From contig CAIXUG010000080.1 in assembly GCA_903922605.1 (NCBI GenBank), positions 62,001 to 126,000 of the forward strand: a stretch of 64,000 bases of DNA, written 5' to 3'. Under the pieces are notes generated by a model that searched no databases, was not told where the DNA came from, and saw only the letters and a list, made by a program, of their open reading frames with translations. The translations under genes and the position numbers were made by a program. Origin of the DNA: an uncultured Verrucomicrobiota bacterium (GTDB lineage: Bacteria > Verrucomicrobiota > Verrucomicrobiia > Limisphaerales > UBA9464). Positions 36,689-46,106 of this stretch are shown piece by piece; the first letter of the stretch is position 1, and the number at the start of each line of letters is the position of its first letter.

Positions 36689-39313
36689 TCACTTCCCCCC
36701 GCTCAGCTTTTGCGCGGTGCGGGCGAGGTCCACGAACTCGGCGCGATAGCCTTCCTTGTCTTCGCCCAGGCCCTGTTCGGCCAGGCGCAGGACCTTTTCC
36801 CAGGTGAGGTCGCCCTTGTGTGGGGAGTCGCGCAGGAGCATTCCGTAACCGGCCACGGCGGCGGCGAACTTGAGGTCGGCCCCGGCCTGCGCGAACTCGT
36901 GGTCGGCGTCCTTCACCGGCTGCTCGATCAGGCGGCTCTTCTCGCCGTCCGGCTGCTTGTAGCGGAGCTTGAGGTTGAGCAGCTCGTCGGTGTGGACCGG
37001 TTTCACATCGGCCCGGCCCGGCCGGTCAAGGTCGCCCTTCTTCTCGCCGTAGCGGAGCGGGTCCACGCCTGCGAGGTTCGGCCCGACCGGGACGATCTCG
37101 TACAGCACCGTGACGCTGTGGCCCGCGCCGACTTCGCCGGCATCCTTCGTGTCGTCGTTGAAGTCGCGGTCGCGCAGCAGGCGCTTCTCGTAGCCGAGCA
37201 GGCGATAGCTGGCGACGCGGGCGGGATTGAACTCGACCTGCACCTTGGCGTCCTTGGCCACGGTGACGAGCGTGCCGTCGAGCTGCTCGACGAGGACTTT
37301 GCGCGCCTCGCTGAACGAGTCGATGTAGGCGTAGTTGCCATTCCCCTTGTCAGCCAGCGTCTCCATCGTGGAGTCCTTGAGGTTGTCCATGCCGAAGCCG
37401 AGCACGCTCAGGAACACGCCGGATTTCGCCTCCTGGGTGATCAGGTTCAGCAGTTCGCCCTGGTCGGTGATGCCGATGTTGAAGTCGCCGTCGGTGCAAA
37501 GGATGACGCGGTTGACACCCTCCTTGGCGAAGTGGTTCGTGGCCATCGCGTAGGCGTTCTGGATGCCCGCGCTGCCGTGCGTGCCGTGGCCGGCGCGCAG
37601 GCCCTCCAGCACATCGGTGACGCGCTGCTTGCCCTCGGCGGTGATCGTGACCGGCTCCAGAGCGACTTTGGCCTCGCCGGCGTAGGTGACGATGCCGACG
37701 GTGTCGCGCGGCGTGAGCCGGTCCAACAGCAGGCGCATGGCCCGTTTCACCAGCGGAAGTCTGCTCTCCGGTTCCATCGAGCCGCTCACATCCAGCAGGA
37801 AGACCAGATTGGCGCGCGGACGCTCACCCCGGCCAAGATCCTTCGCCCGGATGCCGACGCGGACGAGCTTGTGCGTCTCGCTCCACGGGCAGGTGGCGAT
37901 CTCGACGGTCGCCCCTAGCGGATCGTCCCCGTGCGGCTGCGGATAGTCGTAGTGGAAGTAGTTGATGAGCTCCTCCAGTCGCACCGCATCGGAGGGAGGA
38001 AGCGAACCACTGCGCAAGAAGCGGCGGATGTTGGAGTAGCTGCCGGTATCCACATCCATGCCGAAGGTGGAAAGCGGCGCGGTCGTGACGTCCTTGAACG
38101 GATTGTCCGTCACGGGCGCGTAAGCTTCGCCCCCGCTGAAGCCGCCGACCGGCCCCGACGACGGAACCTGGTAATACATCCTCGCTTCCGAGCTGGCGTC
38201 GTCACTGAGACGCAGTTCGACCGTTTTATCACGAACCAGGCGTTCCTGAAGCGCCGGTGTCGCGTCGGCCAACTGCATCGCGCGTCCCAACTTCGCCTCC
38301 TGCCTGTCGGTGGCCTCCGGCAATCGGCCGTAGCCCGCGATAAACCTGCTGGAAGCCGCCGGTTTGGCCTTGGCCAGCGTGTCGTAGGCCGGGGCGCCGT
38401 TCGCCGCCCCTGCCTGAAGCCCATCGGTGGTCTGCTGCGGCAAAATGAAGTCACGCTGGCCGGCAACCCGGGAACGCACCGTGACCGCCGCAGTCTCCAC
38501 AGATGCCGCACCGGCAGACTTCGCATGGCTGTCGGTCGGAGCCAGAGTGGATGCCGCTGGCGGCTCTCCCGCCGAGGCTGGTGCCGCCGAGTAAGACCAG
38601 GGACGGGTGGTCGCGAGCGAGAGGTCCTGGCCATTTTGCATCCCAAAATGGTTTGGATCGCTCTTGGCCACTACGCCCGTGGGTGTCTTCACCGACGCGT
38701 CCAAGGCAAGAGATTGGCCAGCCGCGGACGTGGTCAGCGGCGGCGCGGGCGTTGCCGGCGGCAACCCCAGAGTGCTGGTGGCACCCTGTTTCTTGTCTAA
38801 GAGCTCGTATCTCGCAGCCGCAGGAACCGCCGGCGCATTACTGGGAGCCTGCGGTTTGGTGGCAGGTGCGGGTGAAAAATCGGGCTGATAACGGAGCTGG
38901 GCAAACTGGCGCTCCGAATCCTTGGGCTTCGGCCAGAGCGCGAAGGTGACCACCAGCACGGAAACGGCAGCGAACGCCCACGCCAGCGAAGCCCGCCACG
39001 CCTGGAAACGCTCCCATAGCAAGACCGCGAGCGGCTGCCGGGCCGGGTCCCGATCCGCAACGGCTTTCGCGACCGGGCCGCCGGCATTTTGCACAATGGT
39101 GGCCCGCTGGCTCGGGGAAAGCTCCACCGCCGGCTCGGCGGCAAACTCGTGGGCCAGCAGGTCGGCCGTGTGCCGCAGGGCGTCCAGTTCGGCGCGCAGT
39201 TCCGGGCTCTCGGCCAGGGCGGCCTCCACGGCGGCGCGTTCGGCCGGCGTGAGTTCGCCCAGGGCGTAGGCGGTCAGTTCGGGGGAATCGGGGGAAAGTT
39301 TCATGGCATTCAT
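36689..39313 (-). CDS. Membrane von Willebrand A (YfbK-like) protein with anti-sigma-like N terminus
   Basis: An 874-residue protein. Residues 1-90 (LTAYALGELTPAERAAVEAALAESPELR) resemble the cytoplasmic domain of anti-sigma factors without the zinc motif; a membrane segment follows at about 105-125 (WAFAAVSVLVVTFALWP). After a long Pro/Ala/Thr linker comes a YfbK-type region (GMDVDTGSYSNIRRFLRSG, LEELINYFHYDYP) and a VWA domain with MIDAS motif FLLDVSGSM near residue 505, then the YfbK C-terminal domain. The preceding gene encodes an ECF sigma factor 10 bp upstream, so it probably senses an envelope signal and controls that factor. Confidence 0.85.
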   Translation of the reverse strand: MNAMKLSPDSPELTAYALGELTPAERAAVEAALAESPELRAELDALRHTADLLAHEFAAEPAVELSPSQRATIVQNAGGPVAKAVADRDPARQPLAVLLWERFQAWRASLAWAFAAVSVLVVTFALWPKPKDSERQFAQLRYQPDFSPAPATKPQAPSNAPAVPAAARYELLDKKQGATSTLGLPPATPAPPLTTSAAGQSLALDASVKTPTGVVAKSDPNHFGMQNGQDLSLATTRPWSYSAAPASAGEPPAASTLAPTDSHAKSAGAASVETAAVTVRSRVAGQRDFILPQQTTDGLQAGAANGAPAYDTLAKAKPAASSRFIAGYGRLPEATDRQEAKLGRAMQLADATPALQERLVRDKTVELRLSDDASSEARMYYQVPSSGPVGGFSGGEAYAPVTDNPFKDVTTAPLSTFGMDVDTGSYSNIRRFLRSGSLPPSDAVRLEELINYFHYDYPQPHGDDPLGATVEIATCPWSETHKLVRVGIRAKDLGRGERPRANLVFLLDVSGSMEPESRLPLVKRAMRLLLDRLTPRDTVGIVTYAGEAKVALEPVTITAEGKQRVTDVLEGLRAGHGTHGSAGIQNAYAMATNHFAKEGVNRVILCTDGDFNIGITDQGELLNLITQEAKSGVFLSVLGFGMDNLKDSTMETLADKGNGNYAYIDSFSEARKVLVEQLDGTLVTVAKDAKVQVEFNPARVASYRLLGYEKRLLRDRDFNDDTKDAGEVGAGHSVTVLYEIVPVGPNLAGVDPLRYGEKKGDLDRPGRADVKPVHTDELLNLKLRYKQPDGEKSRLIEQPVKDADHEFAQAGADLKFAAAVAGYGMLLRDSPHKGDLTWEKVLRLAEQGLGEDKEGYRAEFVDLARTAQKLSGGK

Positions 39314-39323
39314 CGGTTCGGGG

Positions 39324-39902
39324 TTAGGCGCGGGCGGCTTGGGGCGGGCGGTCGAGTTTCTCCATGCGCGACCGCAGCGTCTTGAGCGCGGTATGGAGCA
39401 GGAAGCCGACATTGCCCACGCTGAGCGAGGTGACGGCGGCGATCTCCTGATAGCTGAGCTGGTGCTGGAACTTCAGGCGGACGACCTCGCGCTGGTTCAG
39501 CGGCAGGTCGGCGAGGAAGTCGAGCGCCTGGGCCAGGCGCTCGCGGGTGTCGGCGGCGTCGGCCGGGGTCGGCTCGTGCCCGGCGGCGGACCGGCGGTCA
39601 AGCTCGGCCTCGGCGGTTTCGGTGCAGGTGGTCATGCGGCTGGCCTTTCGTTGCACGTCGAGGGCCCGGTTCCGACAGACCGTGAACAGCCACTGTGTCA
39701 GATGGCCGTCGAGACTTCCCGGGGGCTGCTCGCAAAGGCGCAGGAAGGTGTCCTGCACCACATCGCGCGCGGCTTCCAGGTTGCCCGTGAACCCCAGCGC
39801 GTAGCGGACGAGCGGGGCCTCATGCCGTTCCAGCGCCGCGCGGATAAACTCCGTGTGGCTTCCCCCCGATGCTGCCGGGGCGGTCGTATCGTTGGACTCC
39901 AT
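39324..39902 (-). CDS. ECF RNA polymerase sigma factor
   Basis: A 192-residue sigma-70 family factor. Region 2 is LVRYALGFTGNLEAARDVVQDTFLRLCEQ with WLFTVCRNRALDVQRKASR (about residues 30-90); region 4 is LPLNQREVVRLKFQHQLSYQEIAAVTSLSVGNVGFLLHTALKTLR (about 135-180), containing a helix-turn-helix. Regions 1 and 3 are absent as in extracytoplasmic-function factors. The next gene, 10 bp on, is a membrane VWA protein with an anti-sigma-like N terminus, which is likely its regulator. The regulon cannot be inferred here. Confidence 0.92.
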   Translation of the reverse strand: MESNDTTAPAASGGSHTEFIRAALERHEAPLVRYALGFTGNLEAARDVVQDTFLRLCEQPPGSLDGHLTQWLFTVCRNRALDVQRKASRMTTCTETAEAELDRRSAAGHEPTPADAADTRERLAQALDFLADLPLNQREVVRLKFQHQLSYQEIAAVTSLSVGNVGFLLHTALKTLRSRMEKLDRPPQAARA

Positions 39903-40186
39903 GCCGTGCTGCTGAGGTAACGCAGCCGGGGCGGCTTTCTTAGAAGAATTTTTGCCAACGTAGGAGACGACGTCAGGAGACTCACTTTGCTGCCGGGTAA
40001 AGTACGGTGTGACCGGGGCCGGGCCGAAGGAGACAGGAGACAGGAGGGACGGCGTCCGGAGTCAGGAGGCGGAGCGGAAACCCACGACTTCGCCGACCAG
40101 GCCACCGGCACCGACGGCACTCGCTATTACCGGCTGGTGCCTGAGCCAAAACCTAGGCGGTGTCAGACACAGAAGGGTGCCGCAGT
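39903..40186. other. Gap with one dispersed-repeat arm, a 7-bp array and a possible gene relic
   Basis: This 284-bp gap separates the sigma factor and the DUF4238 gene. 39960-39979 is a third copy of the GTAGGAGACGACGT element also found at 26912. 40029-40049 reads GGAGACA, GGAGACA, GGAGGGA (7-bp period). From about 40075 the plus strand encodes THDFADQ...GTRYYRLVPE, which looks like the C-terminal tail (RFYRLVP) common on secreted proteins of this phylum, without any start or upstream domain. It is probably a decayed gene end. Confidence 0.5.
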
Positions 40187-41155
40187 TTATTGAGGGGTGA
40201 ATGGAAGACTGGTGGGGACAATTAAGCGATTGCCCCCTAAGGCATACCCAGGAGGAGCTACGGCTTTGATTTCTGCCAATAGACTCCGAACCAAGGTGTG
40301 ACTACCGGCGGAGATAAAGCCGCTCGCATTGTGGCATGTATTTAAATTAATGCAGCGAACTGTTTCACTGTTCACGGAATGGTAGTCGCAGTGAGTGCCA
40401 AGGCCTGTAATTAGCAAACAACGGGTGAGTGAAAGTGGGAACGTCTTCCAAGCTCCGGGCGTGCCAATACCGCAACCTCGGTAGGGGCTGGCACCTTTGG
40501 GAGGTGTGACAACCAGTGGTTTGTCACAAGTCACAAAATGATCGCTTTCGGGGGCGCATAGTATGTGCCAATTCATGGCAAGAAGGACCGACGCCAGGCC
40601 AGTTGCCTCTTTAAACATGAATTCCAGGACTGCGTTGCGATGCGCAGTGACTTTGAAGTCATCACTAAGAAATATTTCGCGAGCCTCAGCGAACGTCATC
40701 GTGTCGGAAGTGGCACCTTTGGAAACCGCCTGCTTCCACAATCGTTCAGCCTCATCAGGGTCGGCCATTATCACTTCCAATCGGCTCTTCCAAGTGATGT
40801 TGGCTATTTCGCTGAAGTCGTCGTGGAAATCTGGCCCCCTCAATCGTTGCATTGCGATGAAGAGTGCCAAATGTTCCCTGTGTTTCGGGGTTAAAGTGGC
40901 GCGGTCGTTGATTTTCGTCGATACCCGAGCAGCATCCGATTCAATCTTTCCGAGTTCGTCCTCAGGCGTTTGATCGCGGTTTCCGTCCCGGTCGACCAAA
41001 GTGTTATAATGTTCACGAGTGGCAGTATATTTAGGGCTTTCACGGCTCAAATGCTGCTTCGCAATGTCGTAAACCCAGTACTCACCTTTAAGGACGAAAC
41101 GCTTTTGGTAAAACTTCGGCAAGAAGTGTTGATCTACTTTTTCTGTGGATGTCAT
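40187..41155 (-). CDS. DUF4238-domain protein
   Basis: A 322-residue protein starting MTSTEKVDQHFLPKFYQKRF; the QHFLPKFYQKRF motif and the central HREHLALFIAMQRLRGPDF and HILCAPESDHFVTCDKPLV match DUF4238 proteins, whose biochemical role is unknown. It has no signal peptide or membrane segment. Members are patchy in distribution and often lie in accessory regions, some near defence genes. Base composition is below that of the core genes, and a MITE and a broken gene follow upstream, which supports an acquired segment. Confidence 0.8.
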   Translation of the reverse strand: MTSTEKVDQHFLPKFYQKRFVLKGEYWVYDIAKQHLSRESPKYTATREHYNTLVDRDGNRDQTPEDELGKIESDAARVSTKINDRATLTPKHREHLALFIAMQRLRGPDFHDDFSEIANITWKSRLEVIMADPDEAERLWKQAVSKGATSDTMTFAEAREIFLSDDFKVTAHRNAVLEFMFKEATGLASVLLAMNWHILCAPESDHFVTCDKPLVVTPPKGASPYRGCGIGTPGAWKTFPLSLTRCLLITGLGTHCDYHSVNSETVRCINLNTCHNASGFISAGSHTLVRSLLAEIKAVAPPGYALGGNRLIVPTSLPFTPQ

Positions 41156-41332
41156 TCAAAAATTGGACCACTTCTCCTTCCATTATCACGACAAAGAAAT
41201 CAACACGCGATTCATCGCGGCAATTGAGCCAGCTATCCGAAGCCGCGACGTGCCGGTGCCTTAAAGTTGAGTGGCAGGGCGGCGAAAGGATTGGAGCCTG
41301 CAAAGGACAAGACTAAAGGCTTGATTCGGAGA

Positions 41333-41499
41333 CTAGCAGTTCGTTGAAAAACTCCCCTGTCGGAAATTGAAACTGATTACAATCATAAACAGACGCTCCC
41401 AAATGCCCGACGAACGATTTTGATTGCAGGCCAGTATGTTTCAATGGTCCTCAAACATGCGATTCGTCGTAGCGGGGTAGTTTTTCAACGACCTGCTAG
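41333..41499. mobile_element. 167-bp MITE-like element with terminal inverted repeats and 4-bp target duplication
   Basis: The ends are CTAGCAGTTCGTTGAAAAAC (from 41333) and the reverse complement of CTAGCAGGTCGTTGAAAAAC (ending at 41499); over 25 bp they differ by one substitution and one indel. The element is flanked by GAGA at 41329-41332 and GAGA at 41500-41503, a target-site duplication. The interior (41358-41473) has no reading frame and an inner hairpin (CGACGAA...TTCGTCG). It lacks a transposase, so it would move only with one supplied by a related insertion sequence elsewhere. It lies in the 401-bp gap 41156-41556. Confidence 0.85.
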
Positions 41500-41556
41500 G
41501 AGAAGAAATGAGTTGCCTGCGATGGCAGGGTGGCAAAACGATGGCGGAAAAGTATC

Positions 41557-42162
41557 ATGGGAACCCTCATTTCTGTACTCACGCTCGTAGTCAGCGCGGC
41601 GGGCCTTTTTGTTTCGTTCGCGATTGGATTTTGCACCATTTCACTTGGATGACACCAAAAGAGAATTGCTGCTAACAAGCTAAGGCTGGATATATTCCAG
41701 AAGCGGTATGATGTGTATAAATTCTTCATTAACTTTGTTCAGGATGTTAATCAATCAGCAGACTTCACGGACAAATCGCTAGTCAGTTTCCAGATTGGCA
41801 CATCGGATGCGTTGTTCCTATTTGGTCCAGAGATCGAAGCCTATCGGAAGACTATATGTACGCGCGCTTTGCAGCTCAGATTGTCTGAACATAGACTGGC
41901 TGATTGTGGGGTAAATCAAATCCCGTTGGGTGAAGAGCGAAACAAGCGTTCCGCAAAGAATTGTGAGGACGGCATCTGGTTTTCTGATCAGTTTGATGCG
42001 GTGAGGGCAGCCTTTGCTCCTTACCTAAGCTTTTCGAATCTCGACTCAGCCGCCAATTCTGAATCTCCTTTCGATCGGTTGCTTGAAAAATTGTTCAGTG
42101 GAGATGCTCCTGGTGTGGGGCCGGGCTGTGTTCGCCCCAAATCAAGGGTTGGAACTTTGTGA
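41557..42162 (+). pseudogene. Unknown membrane-anchored protein gene interrupted by one in-frame TGA
   Basis: From ATG at 41557 the frame reads MGTLISVLTLVVSAAGLFVS and a membrane segment, ends at TGA (codon 32, 41650-41652), then continues in the same frame as HQKRIAANKLRLDIFQKRYDVYKFF and on to 42162. The second part has the KLRLDIFQKRYDVY pattern and IGTSDALFLFGPEI of a common small family with an N-terminal membrane helix followed by a cytoplasmic helical domain. TGG to TGA is a likely cause. TGA is an ordinary stop in other genes here, so a nonsense mutation is favoured over recoding. A restart at GTG 41713 is possible. Confidence 0.7.
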
Positions 42163-42624
42163 CCCAGACCGAGCGGTTGGCGTACACAACCAACTCATCC
42201 TAGCCCTTAATTGGGCGCCACATCCTCCGGAACTCGTCGGGGATGGGCTTTGGGCCGCGGTTCCAAAACCTTCTCTGTTGTGTACAATGGCCTGAACTTC
42301 TCTTCCTTCGGATCGAAAGCGAGGCCAGGGTCATCCTCATCAGGAAGTCACCCCCGGCCCGATTGCCGGCTCGACGAGTCCGTTGCACCAAGGGCATTGT
42401 GCGCCCAGTCAGCGGCTAGGACGGCAATTCCGCAGGCCGATGCCGGTTGGCTTGTCACCTGAAGACCATGCGAAATCCATGCCGCTACAGTTTCCCGCTG
42501 CTGACTTTGATCTTTATCGGCGGTTGTGTGTCGGAAGACCGACGGGCCGGCTTTCTTGGAAGAATCTTGGGGACGGCTGCTTCCGGACTCAGCCCGTAAC
42601 CCCGATCGAAGGACACCCTCGTCC
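42163..42624. other. 462-bp region with a possible degraded gene end
   Basis: No complete gene is seen. On the minus strand the frame from 42347 to the TAA at 42207-42209 encodes LPDEDDPGLAFDPKEEKF followed by YTTEKVLEPRPK and RVPEDVAPN, which looks like a genuine protein tail, but a TGA at 42350-42348 precedes it and no start codon is available. Around 42480-42620 other frames show no features. The region lies between the interrupted gene and the PEP-CTERM gene and is likely decayed sequence. Confidence 0.35.
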
Positions 42625-43377
42625 TTATCTGACGGAGCGGCGGCGGGCGTAGGTCAGCAGGCCGATTGCGCCCAATCCGACAATCGCCGCATAGGTGCTG
42701 GGCTCGGGCACGGGGCTGGAAATGTTGGCGACCTGAATCGCCTGCACCAGGACATTGTCGCCCGGGCTGGCCGAATCCGTGTGAGTCGATGCGAAGTAGT
42801 ACTTGTAAGTGCCCCAGTTCGGCAGGTTGACCCAGGTGGTCGCCTGCGCGGGCGTGATGGTCTGGAGAATCAGCGTCAACGGGGAGGTGCCGGGTTTGTC
42901 GGTGGCCGTATTTGAACCCCAGATGTCCAGCTGCTCACTCACCGTCGTGCTGCCGGCCAGGATCTGGCCAACGGATCCGGGGAATGCCTGGTAAACCTGG
43001 CTGACGTCGTACCGGATGAAATTGGCGATCGCGGTGCCCGCTCCGTTCAACGTCAGTTCGTTGTCGGACGTCCCAGTCAGCCCAATCCCCTGCTCACCGG
43101 CGCCGCCGTCCTTGGTGAAGAGATTGTGCGCCGTTCCATTGGCATCGAATCCGGCCAGGGAAAGGGTGTACGAAGAGCTGTTGATCGTCTGCGACACCGA
43201 CCAGACATTGCTTCCGACGTCGACATTGTCGGTGGTCGTAGACGTCGTCTGGCCCGCGACCCCGACCATGAACTGGAAATTGGCAGACGTGGCACCCAGC
43301 ACGCCCGAGCTGGCGGCGACGGCCAGACTGAGAAGTGAGAATGGGCGGATAACCTGGTGCCAATGCTTGCTAATCAT
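42625..43377 (-). CDS. PEP-CTERM sorted extracellular protein
   Basis: A 250-residue exported protein. A signal peptide (HQVIRPFSLLSLAVAASSGVLG) is followed by a beta-rich body (about residues 30-215) with no recognised domain. The end reads PVPEPSTYAAIVGLGAIGLLTYARRRSVR, the PEP motif, membrane stretch and basic tail of PEP-CTERM proteins. These are sorted by an exosortase (EpsH) and usually linked to exopolysaccharide; no exosortase is in the window. ATG at 43377 (MISKHWHQ) gives the best signal peptide. tRNA genes lie upstream. Confidence 0.9.
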   Translation of the reverse strand: MISKHWHQVIRPFSLLSLAVAASSGVLGATSANFQFMVGVAGQTTSTTTDNVDVGSNVWSVSQTINSSSYTLSLAGFDANGTAHNLFTKDGGAGEQGIGLTGTSDNELTLNGAGTAIANFIRYDVSQVYQAFPGSVGQILAGSTTVSEQLDIWGSNTATDKPGTSPLTLILQTITPAQATTWVNLPNWGTYKYYFASTHTDSASPGDNVLVQAIQVANISSPVPEPSTYAAIVGLGAIGLLTYARRRSVR

Positions 43378-43550
43378 TGACGAATCTTTCCAAAACTCCT
43401 GCCGGATACGCAATCAGGGTTCTGTTTTTGCACGCCTGCTTAATTCTCGGATGACTCCTTAGTCGGGTACTGGCCTGCCCTAGAAGCACGGTTCGGAGAC
43501 CAATTCCGATGACCACTGGCGATGGCCAGCGGGACGAGGAAGAGAAGAAT

Positions 43551-43625
43551 TGGCGACCCTACCGGGATTCGAACCCGGGTTACTGCCGTGAAAGGGCGGT
43601 GTCCTAACCACTGGACGATAGGGTC
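43551..43625 (-). tRNA. tRNA-Glu (UUC)
   Basis: On the minus strand the acceptor stem pairs GACCCTA with TAGGGTC, with discriminator G and encoded CCA (75 nt). The T loop is TTCGAAT and the anticodon loop CTTTCAC gives UUC. The anticodon stem is CCGCC against GGCAG: the second pair is C-A, a mismatch where E. coli tRNA-Glu has C-G. All other helices are paired. Confidence 0.92.
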
Positions 43626-43683
43626 GCGGCGCGCAGTGAGTAGAGGCCTTGCGGCCTCCGGTCACGCAAAATCTATTTGGTTT

Positions 43684-43758
43684 TGGTGGGCTGGGTGGGG
43701 TTCGAACCCACGACCAACGGCTTAAAAGGCCGCTGCTCTACCACTGAGCTACCAGCCC
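43684..43758 (-). tRNA. tRNA-Lys (UUU)
   Basis: On the minus strand the acceptor GGGCTGG pairs with CCAGCCC, with discriminator A and encoded CCA (75 nt). The D arm is GCTCAGTGGTAGAGC, the anticodon loop CTTTTAA gives UUU, and the T arm is GTGGG-TTCGAAC-CCCAC. It lies 58 bp from tRNA-Glu in the same direction and is probably co-transcribed with it. Confidence 0.96.
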
Positions 43759-44104
43759 GCGCAAATAGGGCGCGCAAAATACCGACCGACCCGGTCGGTG
43801 CAAGACGTATTTGGAGGGAGGATTTACGATTTGCGATTTACGATTTACGAAGGGAGCCGGCGAACGTGAACCCGACGTGGAAAGTTCTCCTGTCTCGGGC
43901 TTCGGCAAGCCCATGCCGGCGGCACGCCGGCAGCACGTTGCCCCCCGGTTTGCCCATCCGTTCATTTCCAGGCGTAACACCTTCTGAGGTGTGGACAGGC
44001 CGTAGGCATTCGTTCCGTCGCCTGACGCTGCGCTCGGCGACGGGGACGGCGCAGCGCGCCTTCCCTACCCTATGCCGGACAATGTTCGGCGCCGTTCGCA
44101 GCCA
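43759..44104. repeat. 346-bp gene-free stretch with a GATTTAC heptamer array
   Basis: 43821-43850 reads GATTTAC, GATTTGC, GATTTAC, GATTTAC, GA (7-bp period). The same unit forms an array at 47763-47794, at the start of a Bat operon gene. The rest of the stretch, between tRNA-Lys and the rdgB end, is GC-rich with small palindromes (GCCGGCGGCACGCCGGC near 43915) and no reading frame with family features. Confidence 0.7.
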
Positions 44105-44752
44105 TTACCAGCCCGCCTGCAATCGCGCCAGGGCCTTCGCGCGGTGGCTGTGGCGGTTCTTGATCTCCTCGCCCAGCTCCGCGAAGGAGACCGAGTAGCC
44201 GTCCGGAATGAAGAGGCAATCGTAGCCGAAGCCGCCCTGCCCCGAAGGTGCCAGGGCGATCCGGCCTTCGCAGACGCCGTCAAAAAAGCGGGAGGCGGCG
44301 GCCATTGCTTCCGGCGAGGCCCCGGGTGTCACCGGGGTCAAGGCCAGGGTGCTGCGGAAGCGGGCGGTGCGCCGGCCTTCCGGAATCGGCGCGAGCAGGC
44401 GCAACAGCTTCGCGTTGTTTTCGGCGTCGGGGGAATTGCCCTTCCGGTCGTCATCCAAGGCGGCAAAGCGGGCGGAATGCACCCCGGGAGCGCCGCCCAA
44501 AGCGTCCACTTCCAGCCCGGAATCATCGGCCAGCACATAGTCCGCGCCGAGATTGCAGACGTCGGTGGCCAGATAGGCGGCCCAGGTCACGGCCTTGATC
44601 TGCGCGTTCGCGGCGAAGGTCGCCCCGGTCTCCTCGGGTTCCAGCTTCACGTTGGCGTCTTTTTGCGAGAGCACGGTGAAACCGCTTCCCAGCACGGCGC
44701 GGATTTCCTGGACCTTGTGGGCGTTGCCCGTGGCGATGAACAGCGTCGGCAT
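44105..44752 (-). CDS. rdgB: XTP/dITP pyrophosphatase
   Basis: A house-cleaning enzyme of the HAM1 family that removes deaminated purine nucleotides. The 215-residue protein has TLFIATGNAHKVQEI at the start (substrate-binding SxNxxK type), EETGATFAANAQIKA, ADDSGLEVDALGGAPGVHSAR and GGFGYDCLFIPDGYSVSFAELGEEIKNRHSHRAKAL at the end. Motifs and length match RdgB. It is transcribed away from the Bat operon, which begins 322 bp to the right. Confidence 0.95.
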   Translation of the reverse strand: MPTLFIATGNAHKVQEIRAVLGSGFTVLSQKDANVKLEPEETGATFAANAQIKAVTWAAYLATDVCNLGADYVLADDSGLEVDALGGAPGVHSARFAALDDDRKGNSPDAENNAKLLRLLAPIPEGRRTARFRSTLALTPVTPGASPEAMAAASRFFDGVCEGRIALAPSGQGGFGYDCLFIPDGYSVSFAELGEEIKNRHSHRAKALARLQAGW

Positions 44753-45073
44753 GGGCCTAGGAGACCGGAGACTGCGGGCGGAAGCCAGAATTCTGGTCGG
44801 TCCGGGAGTCCTTCGTAATCGTAATCCTAATCTTGCTCTTAATCCTCTTCATCGGAGAAAGAGAGATTATGATTAAGATTAGGATTACGATTAAGATTGT
44901 GACTATGCAAATGCGCGGATGGGCGGTGTCTATCCCTCCGGAAGCCCTGGTCGGGAAGGCTCCGGACGGCATGTCCGGAGGACAAAGTCGTTTACGAGGG
45001 AAGATTCGGTTCCCCCCTTTGTTTGAACCCCTTGCCGGCCACGCTGTCCTTACGGCATACACGCGCTCGCAAA
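44753..45073. repeat. Gap before the Bat operon with a hexamer hairpin array
   Basis: 44816-44834 and 44875-44893 form a 19-bp perfect inverted repeat (TAATCGTAATCCTAATCTT and its complement). Both arms belong to degenerate arrays of GATTAN hexamers. 44760-44773 also reads GGAGACC, GGAGACT. The rest of this 321-bp gap holds the presumed divergent promoters of rdgB and the Bat operon, but no clear boxes can be placed. Confidence 0.7.
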
Positions 45074-46060
<987 letters not shown>

Positions 46061-46106
46061 AGTTTGAACATTGACCCTTCCCTTTTGTCCGACAACTTTG
46101 TCCGAC

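Noticed and set aside
40187..41155. DUF4238 gene as part of a defence island
   Set aside because: No recognised defence gene is adjacent; the low GC and MITE only show that the segment is accessory.
42207..42347. Short minus-strand protein tail as a functional gene
   Set aside because: No start codon and a stop directly upstream; kept only as a possible relic.
44816..44893. Hexamer hairpin array as a riboswitch
   Set aside because: It is a simple GATTAN repeat with no conserved ligand-binding core and lies between divergent genes.
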